A DNA stretch of 64,000 nucleotides, taken from assembly GCF_003355475.1 (NCBI RefSeq), contig NZ_CP031356.1, forward strand, positions 372,001 to 436,000, written 5' to 3'. The stretch's first letter is position 1; each line of letters begins with the position of its first letter. The position numbers and the translations under genes are program-made. Below, in pieces: positions 46,749 through 54,474 of this stretch. The stretch is from Brachybacterium saurashtrense (lineage in GTDB: Bacteria; Actinomycetota; Actinomycetes; Actinomycetales; Dermabacteraceae). Below the pieces are notes generated by a model. The model ran no database searches, was not told the DNA's origin, and was given only the letters and a program-made list of their open reading frames with translations.

Positions 46749-47246
46749 GTGCGTCGTTCCCGCCGTTATGTGCTCTCCGCCGCCGCCCTGGGCCTGGCGC
46801 TCGCGGCCACCGGCTGCACCTACATGTCCCCGGTGCAGACCAAGGACTTCTACCAGGCGGCGGACGGCACCAACGCCAACATCGAGCAGGACGGCGCCCT
46901 GTACGCCGGTGTGCGCAACGCCGTGCTCGTGGTCGGGGCGGACGGCGCCGCGACCTTCAGCGCCACCGTGGCCAACTACTCCGACGAGGAGATCTCCGTG
47001 GAGCTCACCGGGCTCGAGGAGGGCTCCACCCTCTTCTCCGCGACGGTGCAGGTCCCGGCGCACGAGACCCTCGAGATCGGACACAGCGGTGCGGAGCAGG
47101 AGATCCCGGTGAGCACGGTGAGCGCGCACGCCGGGGCGATCCTGGACCTCGAGGTCGTCGCCGCAGGGCAGGCCACCACCGTCTCCCTGCCGGTGCTCGA
47201 CGACTCCCTGGAGTACTACCAGCCGGAGGAGCCGGCCGCCGGCTGA
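46749..47246 (+). CDS. LpqE-like lipoprotein
   Basis: A 165-residue predicted lipoprotein: basic RRSRRY, hydrophobic core, lipobox LAATGC with Cys23 as the lipidated residue. The mature part is a beta-rich domain ([30 protein letters not shown]). Position divergent from carD is the conserved place of mycobacterial lpqE, which supports the family call; function is unknown. The GTG at 46749 is chosen to give a short signal peptide. A perfect hairpin follows. Confidence 0.72.
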   Translation: MRRSRRYVLSAAALGLALAATGCTYMSPVQTKDFYQAADGTNANIEQDGALYAGVRNAVLVVGADGAATFSATVANYSDEEISVELTGLEEGSTLFSATVQVPAHETLEIGHSGAEQEIPVSTVSAHAGAILDLEVVAAGQATTVSLPVLDDSLEYYQPEEPAAG

Positions 47247-47264
47247 GCTCCCCCTGGGTGTACA

Positions 47265-47296
47265 GAGCGCCCCGCAGCCTCGGCTGCGGGGCGCTC
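47265..47296. terminator. terminator after the LpqE-like gene
   Basis: A perfect 15-bp inverted repeat with a 2-nt loop between convergent genes; bidirectional. Confidence 0.8.
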
Positions 47297-47338
47297 GTGC
47301 GTCCGGAGGCGGCGGGAGCCCGAGAGAAGGTGGGGCCG

Positions 47339-48028
47339 TCAGCGCCCGGACTCGAACTTGTAGCCCAGCCCGCGCACGGTCACCAGGTGCACGGGATTCT
47401 TGGGGTCGTCCTCGATCTTGGCGCGCAGTCGCTTCACGTGCACGTCGAGGGTCTTGGTGTCGCCCACGTAGTTCGCGCCCCACACCCGGTCGATCAGCTG
47501 GCCGCGGGTGAGCACCCGGTCCACGTTCCGCAGCAGCATCTCCAGCAGCTCGAACTCCTTCAGCGGCAGCGACACCGCCTCGCCGCGCACCTCCACCACG
47601 TGGCGCTCCACGTCCATCATGAGGTGCCCGGCCGTGAGCGGGGCGTCCGACTCGGTCTCGCCGGAATCGGTGCCGCGGCGCAGCACCGCCTTGATGCGGG
47701 CCAGCAGCTCGCGGGAGGAGTAGGGCTTGGTGACGTAGTCGTCGGCGCCGAGCTCGAGGCCGAGCACCTTGTCGAACTCGTCGTCCTTGGCGGTGAGCAT
47801 GACCACCGGGACGCTCGAGGTGCGGCGGATCTCCCGGCACACCTCGGTGCCGCTCATCCCCGGGAGCATGAGGTCCAGCAGCACCAGATCGGCCCCGTGC
47901 GCGGAGAAGATGCGCAGGCCGTCGGTGCCGTTGTCCGCCACCGCGACCTCGTACCCCTCCTTCCGCAGCGAGTAGGAGAGCGGATCGGAGAAGGACTCCT
48001 CGTCCTCCACGATCAGGATGCGCGTCAT
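47339..48028 (-). CDS. regX3: phosphate-response regulator RegX3 (PhoP-type)
   Basis: A 229-residue OmpR-family response regulator. The receiver holds VEDEES, the phospho-Asp in VLLDLMLPG near residue 52 and Lys in YVTKPYSSREL. The winged helix includes LPLKEFELLEMLLRN, DRVWG and TKTLDVHVKRLRAKIE. With SenX3 it controls phosphate-starvation genes. It follows senX3 by two bases, so the two are translated together. Confidence 0.92.
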   Translation of the reverse strand: MTRILIVEDEESFSDPLSYSLRKEGYEVAVADNGTDGLRIFSAHGADLVLLDLMLPGMSGTEVCREIRRTSSVPVVMLTAKDDEFDKVLGLELGADDYVTKPYSSRELLARIKAVLRRGTDSGETESDAPLTAGHLMMDVERHVVEVRGEAVSLPLKEFELLEMLLRNVDRVLTRGQLIDRVWGANYVGDTKTLDVHVKRLRAKIEDDPKNPVHLVTVRGLGYKFESGR

Positions 48029-48030
48029 CG

Positions 48031-49275
48031 TCAGTGTCCCTTCTCCGACCGGCGGTCGGGAGCCTTGGTGGGTAGGGGGTCGCGCGGGCCCGGGGCGTGG
48101 ACCTCGCCGGGGCGCGCGCCCGTGGAGACGGTCTCGGTGCGGCCCATCTCCGGCAGCCGGAGCGTGAACGTCGAGCCCTGCGAGGGCAGGGACCAGGCCG
48201 TGACCTCGCCGCCGTGATCGTTCGCGATGTGCTTGACGATCGCGAGCCCCAGGCCGGAGCCGCCGGTCGCGCGGGAGCGGGCACGGTCCACGCGGAAGAA
48301 CCTCTCGAACACCCGCTCCAGGTTCTCCTTGGAGATCCCGATGCCCTGGTCCTTCACGGAGATCTCGACCATACCGCCGTCCCGGCGCACGGACACCCCG
48401 ATGCGGGTGTGCGCCTCCGAGTACGCGACCGCGTTCGAGATCAGGTTCGACAGCGCGGTGGTGAGCATCGCCGAGGAGCCGTACACCTGGAGCCCCTCGG
48501 TGCCGCCCACGGAGACCTGGATCTTCGAGCCCAGGGCGAGGTTCCGGTTCAGGCCCACGGCCTCCTCGACCACGTCGTCGATCTCCACCGGCTCCGCGTC
48601 CGGCAGCGCCGAGGCGCCCTGGACCCGGGAGAGCTCGATGATCTCCTTCACCAGGTGCGAGAGGCGACGGGTCTCGCTCTGCATCCTGGCCGCGAAGCGG
48701 CGCACGGCGTCCGGGTCCTCCGCGGCGTCCTCCATGGTCTCCGCGAGCAGCGTGATGGCGCCCACCGGGGTCTTCAGCTCGTGGGACACGTTGGCCACGA
48801 AGTCGCGCCGGGTCTCCTCCACGCGCACCGCCCGCGTGAGATCGTCCGCCAGCAGCAGCGCGCCGTGCTCGCCGAGGGCGCCGATGCGCACGTCGATCAC
48901 CGCGTCGGTGTCGCGGCTGCTGGACCGGCGCAGGGTGAGCCGCTCGTCGCGGAAGCCGCCGTTGCGGCCCACGTCCGCGGCGAGCTCCATCAGCTCGCTG
49001 CTCGCCAGGCGCGGGTAGTCGCCCTCGGCCGCGCGCACGATCCCGTAGGAGTACGCCAGCGGCGAGGCCCGCAGCACGTCCCCGCTGGCGTCGAGCACCA
49101 CGTAGGCGGAGGAGAGGATGGCGAGCACCTCGTTCGCCGCCTCGGGGATCCCGGGCGTCGCCGGTGCCGTCTCGGGCACGCGCGGACGGTCCCCGCGCAC
49201 GAGCGCCATCGTCGCGGCGACGCCGATCACCAGACCGATCGCGCCGGCGAGCACGAGGAGCACAGACAGGGGCAC
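48031..49275 (-). CDS. senX3: sensor histidine kinase SenX3 (PhoR-type)
   Basis: A 414-residue kinase. One or two membrane segments occupy the first 30 residues, a PAS-like domain follows to about 145, the HisKA phosphoacceptor is in FVANVSHELKTPVGA (His near 163), and HATPase motifs are NLISNAVAYSE, DQGIGISKENLERVFERFF and SGLGLAIVKH. It phosphorylates RegX3, with PhoU conveying phosphate sufficiency. A minus-strand TAGTCT at 49282-49287 lies six bases before the GTG: a leaderless candidate. Confidence 0.92.
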   Translation of the reverse strand: MPLSVLLVLAGAIGLVIGVAATMALVRGDRPRVPETAPATPGIPEAANEVLAILSSAYVVLDASGDVLRASPLAYSYGIVRAAEGDYPRLASSELMELAADVGRNGGFRDERLTLRRSSSRDTDAVIDVRIGALGEHGALLLADDLTRAVRVEETRRDFVANVSHELKTPVGAITLLAETMEDAAEDPDAVRRFAARMQSETRRLSHLVKEIIELSRVQGASALPDAEPVEIDDVVEEAVGLNRNLALGSKIQVSVGGTEGLQVYGSSAMLTTALSNLISNAVAYSEAHTRIGVSVRRDGGMVEISVKDQGIGISKENLERVFERFFRVDRARSRATGGSGLGLAIVKHIANDHGGEVTAWSLPSQGSTFTLRLPEMGRTETVSTGARPGEVHAPGPRDPLPTKAPDRRSEKGH

Positions 49276-49347
49276 CCGTACAGACTAGGCCCCCGCACGG
49301 GCGGTCGGGGCACAGCGCCACCGCCGCCACCAGGGCGGCGAGGAGGA

Positions 49348-49397
49348 ATTCACGGCCAGGTCGTCTCGAGTTCACCGAAGCCCTCACGCCGTTCATC
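49348..49397. promoter_or_regulatory. PHO-box-like 11-bp repeat array
   Basis: Heptamers related to GTTCACC start at 49348 (ATTCACG), 49359 (GGTCGTC), 49370 (GTTCACC), 49382 (CCTCACG) and 49391 (GTTCATC). The first three are exactly 11 bases apart and the last two drift by a base. This fits the direct-repeat architecture of Streptomyces PhoP boxes and lies in the same phoU/phoRP intergenic position. Confidence 0.5.
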
Positions 49398-49449
49398 CGG
49401 GATTGCGATGATCGGGGGTGATCGCCCCACAGACAGAGGAGTACCAATC

Positions 49450-50130
49450 ATGCGCGAGGCGTACCAGAGCGACCTGCGGCACATCGTCGACGACCTGCTC
49501 GACATGGCCGAGATGGTCGGCACCGCCCTCGAGGGAGCGACCGCCTCCCTGCTCGAGGGAGACCTGGCCCGGGCCGAGCAGGTCGTCACCGCCGATCCCC
49601 ATCTCGACGAGCGCCAGGTGGAGCTGGATGCGAAGGCCGTCGAGCTGCTCGCCCGGCAGTCCCCGGTCGCGACCGACCTGCGCCTGCTGGTGGCCACCCT
49701 CCGCATGAGCTCCTCGCTCGAGCGGATGGGCGACCTCGCGGCGCACATCGCGCTGGTCGCGCGGCGCGCGCACCCGGAGCTCGCCGTGCCGGAGCAGCAC
49801 CGCGAGCAGATCGCGCGGATGTCGGAGCTGGGGCTGACCGCCCTCCAGGGCGCAGGCCAGGTCATCACCCACCGCGACCTCGCGCTGGCCGCCGAGGTCG
49901 AGAAGCAGGACGACGAGCTCGACCGCCTGATGCTGGAGATCTCGCGCCAGATCTCCAGCAGCGACGACAGCGCGTACACCAACGCCGAGGTCATCGACAT
50001 GACCCTGCTGATCCGGTTCTACGAGCGCATCGGGGACCACGCGGTCTCGCTGGTGCGCCGCGTGGGCTTCCTGGTCACCGGGGACTCCCTGGACACGCTC
50101 GGCCAGAGCGTCGACGTCGAGGAGTTCTGA
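49450..50130 (+). CDS. phoU: phosphate signalling protein PhoU
   Basis: A 226-residue PhoU with two three-helix repeats. The metal-cluster motifs are DLRLLVATLRMSSSLERMGDLA cut after residue 100 and, in the second half, DMTLLIRFYERIGDHAVS. It mediates phosphate-dependent repression through the Pst transporter and the SenX3-type kinase. It is divergent from senX3, and an 18-bp-stem terminator follows. Confidence 0.95.
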   Translation: MREAYQSDLRHIVDDLLDMAEMVGTALEGATASLLEGDLARAEQVVTADPHLDERQVELDAKAVELLARQSPVATDLRLLVATLRMSSSLERMGDLAAHIALVARRAHPELAVPEQHREQIARMSELGLTALQGAGQVITHRDLALAAEVEKQDDELDRLMLEISRQISSSDDSAYTNAEVIDMTLLIRFYERIGDHAVSLVRRVGFLVTGDSLDTLGQSVDVEEF

Positions 50131-50150
50131 GCCGCTTCAGGGCACAGGCA

Positions 50151-50189
50151 GAGGAGGGCGCCCCGCACAGCGTGCGGGGCGCCCTCCTC
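50151..50189. terminator. terminator after phoU
   Basis: A perfect 18-bp stem with an AGC loop between convergent genes: the longest stem among the looped hairpins here. Confidence 0.85.
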
Positions 50190-50221
50190 GTCGTGCGGGC
50201 GGGGTGACCTGTGCGGGGCGT

Positions 50222-50587
50222 TCAGCCGCGGTTCGCGCGGGGGCGCCGCGTGGTGAGGCGCTCGGCGCCGGCCTTCGCGCCGCGCTTGGCGGCCATCCGC
50301 AGCCCCTGCAGCAGCACGCCGGAGATCGTCGCCCAGAGCATCATCTTCCACAGCGGCTGCTCGTCGGCCGGATCCTTGATGGCCGCGATCTCCGCGGCGG
50401 AGAGGCCCTCCTTCTTCGCCTGCTTCCGGCGCGCGGCGACCTCCTTCTGCGAGGCCTTCTGGGCCTTCACGGTGGGGGCGTCCTCGCCGAACACGGCGCC
50501 CCAGCCCGCCGAGGCGGCCTTCCTGCCCGCGATCGACGCGATGATGCCGGCGACGGGCACGGCGATGCTCACGAGGGGATTGGCCAC
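50222..50587 (-). CDS. DUF4235 family membrane-associated protein
   Basis: A 121-residue protein of the actinobacterial DUF4235 family: an N-terminal hydrophobic helix (VSIAVPVAGIIASIAG), a basic Lys/Arg central stretch (KEVAARRKQAKKEGLSA), then PLWKMMLWATISGVLLQGLRM and a basic end. Two membrane segments are likely. Function unknown. It lies downstream of an LCP gene on the same strand. Confidence 0.78.
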   Translation of the reverse strand: MANPLVSIAVPVAGIIASIAGRKAASAGWGAVFGEDAPTVKAQKASQKEVAARRKQAKKEGLSAAEIAAIKDPADEQPLWKMMLWATISGVLLQGLRMAAKRGAKAGAERLTTRRPRANRG

Positions 50588-50643
50588 GGTTTCCTCCAGG
50601 CGTCGGGGTCGTCGGCCGGGCGGCCGCTGCGGGGCGAGGACCC

Positions 50644-51693
50644 TCAGCGGGTGCCCGCGTACTGAGCGTAGTAGGTTCCCATGTCGTCCGTGCGCAGGGC
50701 ATCGCGCAGGATGTCCATGGATTCCTCGTCGGTGGCGACCACGCTGGCGCCGCCGCTGGTGGTCATCGGGTCGCCGTGGGGGACGGCGAGGAAGTACAGG
50801 TCGCTGCTGCGCAGCGAGCGCAGCGACAGCCCGAGGTCCAGCATCGACGTCGCGGTCAGGCCGTCATCCGTGGTGAGGAACGGGGAGACGGAGTCGATGG
50901 TGTCGGCGAGCTTGCGGGGATCGCTCAGGGTCTCGGCGCTGATCAGCTTGTCCGCGATGCCCTTGAGCACGGCCTGCTGGTTGCGGTTGCGCTGGAAGTC
51001 GCCGTCGGCGAACTGCTTGCGCTGGCGCACGAACACGAGCGCCTCCTCGCCGTCCATGGCCTGGGTGCCCTCGGTGAACTGGTGGCCGTTCGCCTCGAAG
51101 CTCAGCGGCACCTCGACGTCGATCCCGCCGAGAGTGTCCACCAGTCCCTCGATACCCTCGAAGTCGATCAGGGCCACGTGGTCGATGGGCACGCCGGTGT
51201 AGTCCTCCACCGTGGTCACCGCCAGGCCCACACCGCCGTAGGCGAGCGCCGCGTTGATACGGTCGGTGCCGTGGCCGGGGATGTCCACGTACAGGTCGCG
51301 GGGGAAGGACATGATGTACGCGCTCTGGTTGTCGTCCGGGATGTGCACCAGCATCATCACGTCCGAGCGCTGACCGGTCACGCCCGAGGACTCGGCGTCC
51401 TCCGCGGACCGGCGGTCGGAGCCCAGCAGCAGCAGGTTCCTGCCCGTGCCCTCGATCTCCTCGGGGCGCTCGCCCTGGTCCGCATCGCGCGTGATCTGCA
51501 CGACCGTGCGCTTCTCGTAGGAGTTTCGCAGGCCGTTGAGGTAGTTCCCGATCACCAGGCCCACGCCGAGCACGAGCACGGCCACCAGCCCCAGCGAGAT
51601 CAGGGCGGCGCGGCGTCCGCGCCGGCGGCCGGGGTCGGGCTGGTCGTCGTCCTCCCAGTCGGCGGGGAGATCGACGTCGTCGGGAACGTTCAT
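50644..51693 (-). CDS. LytR-CpsA-Psr (LCP) family transferase
   Basis: A 349-residue LCP protein of ordinary size. A short acidic cytosolic N-terminus, one membrane anchor at about 27-50, then the LCP domain: LLLGSDRRSAED, the TGQRSDVMMLVHI strand, IMSFPRDLYVDIPG, RINAALAYGG, VDTLGGIDVEV and VFVRQRKQFADGDFQRNRNQ. The conserved Asp and Arg residues that bind the polyprenyl pyrophosphate are present. An AGAGGTG Shine-Dalgarno sequence precedes the ATG. It should ligate glycopolymers to peptidoglycan. Confidence 0.92.
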   Translation of the reverse strand: MNVPDDVDLPADWEDDDQPDPGRRRGRRAALISLGLVAVLVLGVGLVIGNYLNGLRNSYEKRTVVQITRDADQGERPEEIEGTGRNLLLLGSDRRSAEDAESSGVTGQRSDVMMLVHIPDDNQSAYIMSFPRDLYVDIPGHGTDRINAALAYGGVGLAVTTVEDYTGVPIDHVALIDFEGIEGLVDTLGGIDVEVPLSFEANGHQFTEGTQAMDGEEALVFVRQRKQFADGDFQRNRNQQAVLKGIADKLISAETLSDPRKLADTIDSVSPFLTTDDGLTATSMLDLGLSLRSLRSSDLYFLAVPHGDPMTTSGGASVVATDEESMDILRDALRTDDMGTYYAQYAGTR

Positions 51694-51730
51694 CGGTGCA
51701 CCTCTCTGACAGCGCCGCGGGGGACTGCTG

Positions 51731-52621
51731 CTACTGCGTGGGCGACTCGGGGCCCGAGGCGCCGTCCGGGACCGGCTGCCTGGGCACCCGGGTGTACGCG
51801 AGATCCCATATTAGGCGCCCCGCCTCGATCCCCTTGCCCTCGAAGCCCGTCTTCACACGACCCTCGAATCGCGGCGCCCATCCGGTGGCGGCCATGTTCT
51901 CCGGCACCCGGTCCGAGGCCTCGCCCGTCGGCGGAAGGCCGTCGGGGTGCAGCAGCGCCAGCTCGGGGCGCGCGTCGAGCACCCGGCGCATGTGGTGCGC
52001 GTACTGGGCCCAGTCGGTGGCGAGGCGGAACGCGCCGCCGTCGGCGAGCAGGGGCAGCACCGCGTCGAGGAACGGCGGGTTGATCAGCCGCCGCTTGTGG
52101 TGGCGGGATTTCGGCCACGGATCGGCGAAGTACACCCACAGCTGGGAGATCGAGGCCGCCGGCAGCATCGCCGGCAGTGCGCGCTGGGCGTCCAGCGGCA
52201 GCAGGCGCAGATTCTCCGGACAGCCGGCCCGCTCCACCTTGCTGAGCGTCTGGGCGAGACCGGGCAGGTAGACCTCCACCCCGAGGTGGTCGCGCTCGGG
52301 ATGCGCGAGGGCGGCGGCGACGAGGTTGTCGCCCAGCCCGCTGCCCACCTCCACGACCAGCTCGGCGCGGCGGCCGAACTCTGCCTCGGGGTCCAGGCGC
52401 ACCCCGTCGGCCGGCAGCGTGTCCCGGCTGCCCCGGGGAGGATCGATGACGTAGGTCGCGGAGAGCCGGTTCCACGCGTTCTGGTGGCCCTGGGAGAGGC
52501 GTTCGCCGCGCCGCACGAAGGAGACCACGTCGCGCGGGGTCGCGCCGTCCTCGGCGCGATGCTCGACGGTGGTGCGGGCGGGAGAGGGGGCGGCGGAGTC
52601 CTGCGGCTCGGTGGTGCTCAT
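51731..52621 (-). CDS. trmB: tRNA (guanine-N7)-methyltransferase
   Basis: A 296-residue TrmB modifying G46 of tRNA. The SAM loop is VEVGSGLGDNL, LGVEVYLPGL follows, and VYFADPWPKSRHHKRRLINPPFL is the catalytic and tRNA-binding signature (interrupted here by no insertions). A non-conserved N-terminal extension of about 60 residues precedes it. It starts four bases after the Rieske gene stop and is probably co-transcribed with it. Confidence 0.93.
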   Translation of the reverse strand: MSTTEPQDSAAPSPARTTVEHRAEDGATPRDVVSFVRRGERLSQGHQNAWNRLSATYVIDPPRGSRDTLPADGVRLDPEAEFGRRAELVVEVGSGLGDNLVAAALAHPERDHLGVEVYLPGLAQTLSKVERAGCPENLRLLPLDAQRALPAMLPAASISQLWVYFADPWPKSRHHKRRLINPPFLDAVLPLLADGGAFRLATDWAQYAHHMRRVLDARPELALLHPDGLPPTGEASDRVPENMAATGWAPRFEGRVKTGFEGKGIEAGRLIWDLAYTRVPRQPVPDGASGPESPTQ

Positions 52622-52625
52622 GCGC

Positions 52626-53051
52626 TCACCGCTCCCGGCGCACGAGGCCGTCCTCGACCACCACGGCGACCTCGGGCAGCTGCCGCGTGGCGGGGCCCAC
52701 GAGCACCTCGCCGGTGGCCGCGTCGAAGCGCGAGCCGTGGCAGGGGCAGTCCAGCTCCTCCTGCTCCTGGCGCAGCGCGCAGCCGTTGTGGGTGCAGTAG
52801 CCGGAGTACGCGGCGAGATCCTCCCCGGTGCCGCGCACCAGCAGCACGAACGGCTGCTGGCCGCCGAAGTTCACCAGGGTGCTCGCGTTCTCGGGGATCT
52901 CGTCCAGCGCGATCGCGCCCTCGTCCGCGCGCAGCGGCTCCGCCGTGCCGAAGCCCTCGTCCGCAGGGCCGCAGGCGGCGAGACCGCCCAGACCGGCCGC
53001 GGTGGCGGGGATCAGGAGGGCATGACGGCGGGAGAGGCACGGGCGTTCCAT
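52626..53051 (-). CDS. Rieske 2Fe-2S protein, Tat-exported lipoprotein
   Basis: A 141-residue protein with an N-terminal SRRHALL twin-arginine motif, hydrophobic helix and lipobox GGLAAC, so it is exported folded and lipid-anchored. The Rieske cluster ligands are in YCTHNGC and CPCHGSRFD. Small Rieske lipoproteins are electron carriers of unknown partner. TATCCT at 53059-53064 lies seven bases before the ATG: leaderless candidate. It is followed directly by trmB. Confidence 0.88.
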   Translation of the reverse strand: MERPCLSRRHALLIPATAAGLGGLAACGPADEGFGTAEPLRADEGAIALDEIPENASTLVNFGGQQPFVLLVRGTGEDLAAYSGYCTHNGCALRQEQEELDCPCHGSRFDAATGEVLVGPATRQLPEVAVVVEDGLVRRER

Positions 53052-53170
53052 GCCCTCCAGGATAGCCAGCCCCGCTGGGTGCGGCGACGTCCCGGAGCAG
53101 GGGAGACGCGGCGTGCGGGGAAGCCCCTGCCCCGGCCCCCCGGGCGCACCGCGCACGGCGGTGGCGTCGC

Positions 53171-54376
53171 TCACGCGGGGGGCTCTCCCGCCCGCGGGGG
53201 CCTGCGCTCGGCGCCCTCCGCGGGCTCGGCCGGCTCCGGGGGGTCCGTCGGGCTCTGCGGGGTGGGGTCGCTGGTGAGACGGTGCCGGGCGGGCGGGTTC
53301 ACGGCCAGCGGGTTCCGGGCGTCGACGATCCACAGCCCGCGCTCGCGGCGCACCGCCTGCCCGCTACGCGCCGCGTCCGCGACGATCCTGCCCAGCTCCT
53401 CGGCGCGCTCGGCGTCCCCGGCGAGGAAGTCCAGGGTGTGGGTGGCGTGCGGGTCCAGGGCGATGTGGTGCCAGGCGTCCATCCCGCTGGCGATCTGCCG
53501 GGCGCGCAGGAACTCCGCATCCAGCGCGGCCCCGGCGATCACCACGATGTTCGCCAGCCACAGCAGGATGAGGATCGCGATCAGGCCGTTGAGCGCGGTG
53601 AGGATCTCCGCGAACCGGGTCGCGTACTCCAGCAGCCGCCCGGCCAGCAGCGCGACGCCGAAGAGCACCAGCACGCTGAGGGTGGAGCCCAGCGTCATCA
53701 GCCGGTAGCGCGGCAGGCGCACGTTGGGGAACAGGTAGTACGCCAGCGACACCCCGATGATCAGGATGATCAGCAGGATCGGCCACTTTACGAGGTTCCA
53801 GGCGGCGAAGGCGATCCGCGGGATCCCCACCACCTCGCCGATCCGCTGCGAGGCCTCGCCGCCCACGATGAGCATGCCGATGGCCAGCAGCACCACGGCG
53901 ACGATCAGCACCGTCTCGCCGAACACGATGGTGCGGAACCACAGGAAGGGCCGCCCCTCGCGGGTGTCGAACACGCGGTGCAGGGCCCGGTGGAAGGCGG
54001 CGACCCCGTTGGAGGCGGAGAGCAGCGAGCCCAGCGTGCCCAGCAGCAGGCCCAGCACGCCGCCGCTGGTCGAGGAGACGGCCTGGATAGCCTGCAGGTA
54101 CGGGCGCGGATCGAGGGTGGGGAAGATCTCGGTGCTCATCCCCGCCAGGGCCGCGAGGGTCTCCGTCTCCACCCCGATCAGCGACATCATCGACACCGCC
54201 GCCACCGCGCCCGGGAACAGCGACAGCAGCAGGTAGAACGTCATCGTGCCGGCCACGTCCCACACCTGGATGTCCAGCAGCCGCATCCGCACCCGGTTCA
54301 GGACGTGCGGGATGCTCAGCCGGGGTCGGGGGATCTCGACCACCGGCGTGGGCCTGTGCGGGCGGGATGCTCTCAC
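53171..54376 (-). CDS. YihY/UPF0761 family membrane protein
   Basis: A 401-residue protein with six membrane segments between about residues 40 and 290 and the family pattern: WDVAGTMTFYLLLSLFPG, SASNGVAAFHRALHRVFDTREGRPF, LAYYLFPNVRLPRYR and WLANIVVIAGAALDAEFLRAR. Once called ribonuclease BN, this family has no RNase activity shown; function unknown. The C-terminal 90 residues are cytosolic and Pro/Glu-rich. GTG start at 54376 with CCGGAG upstream. It lies downstream of the GH65 gene, after a hairpin. Confidence 0.85.
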   Translation of the reverse strand: MRASRPHRPTPVVEIPRPRLSIPHVLNRVRMRLLDIQVWDVAGTMTFYLLLSLFPGAVAAVSMMSLIGVETETLAALAGMSTEIFPTLDPRPYLQAIQAVSSTSGGVLGLLLGTLGSLLSASNGVAAFHRALHRVFDTREGRPFLWFRTIVFGETVLIVAVVLLAIGMLIVGGEASQRIGEVVGIPRIAFAAWNLVKWPILLIILIIGVSLAYYLFPNVRLPRYRLMTLGSTLSVLVLFGVALLAGRLLEYATRFAEILTALNGLIAILILLWLANIVVIAGAALDAEFLRARQIASGMDAWHHIALDPHATHTLDFLAGDAERAEELGRIVADAARSGQAVRRERGLWIVDARNPLAVNPPARHRLTSDPTPQSPTDPPEPAEPAEGAERRPPRAGEPPA

Positions 54377-54439
54377 CGTGCTGCTCCGGACGTCGGGGAC
54401 GGGGACGCCCGGGACGGGCGCAGGGGGGAGACTAGTCCA

Positions 54440-54468
54440 CCGCGCCGGGGCCGGGCGCCCCGGCGCGG
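54440..54468 (-). terminator. terminator after the GH65 gene
   Basis: A perfect 12-bp stem (CCGCGCCGGGGC and its complement) with a 5-nt loop, six bases beyond the minus-strand stop. Confidence 0.7.
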
Positions 54469-54474
54469 CCCGCC

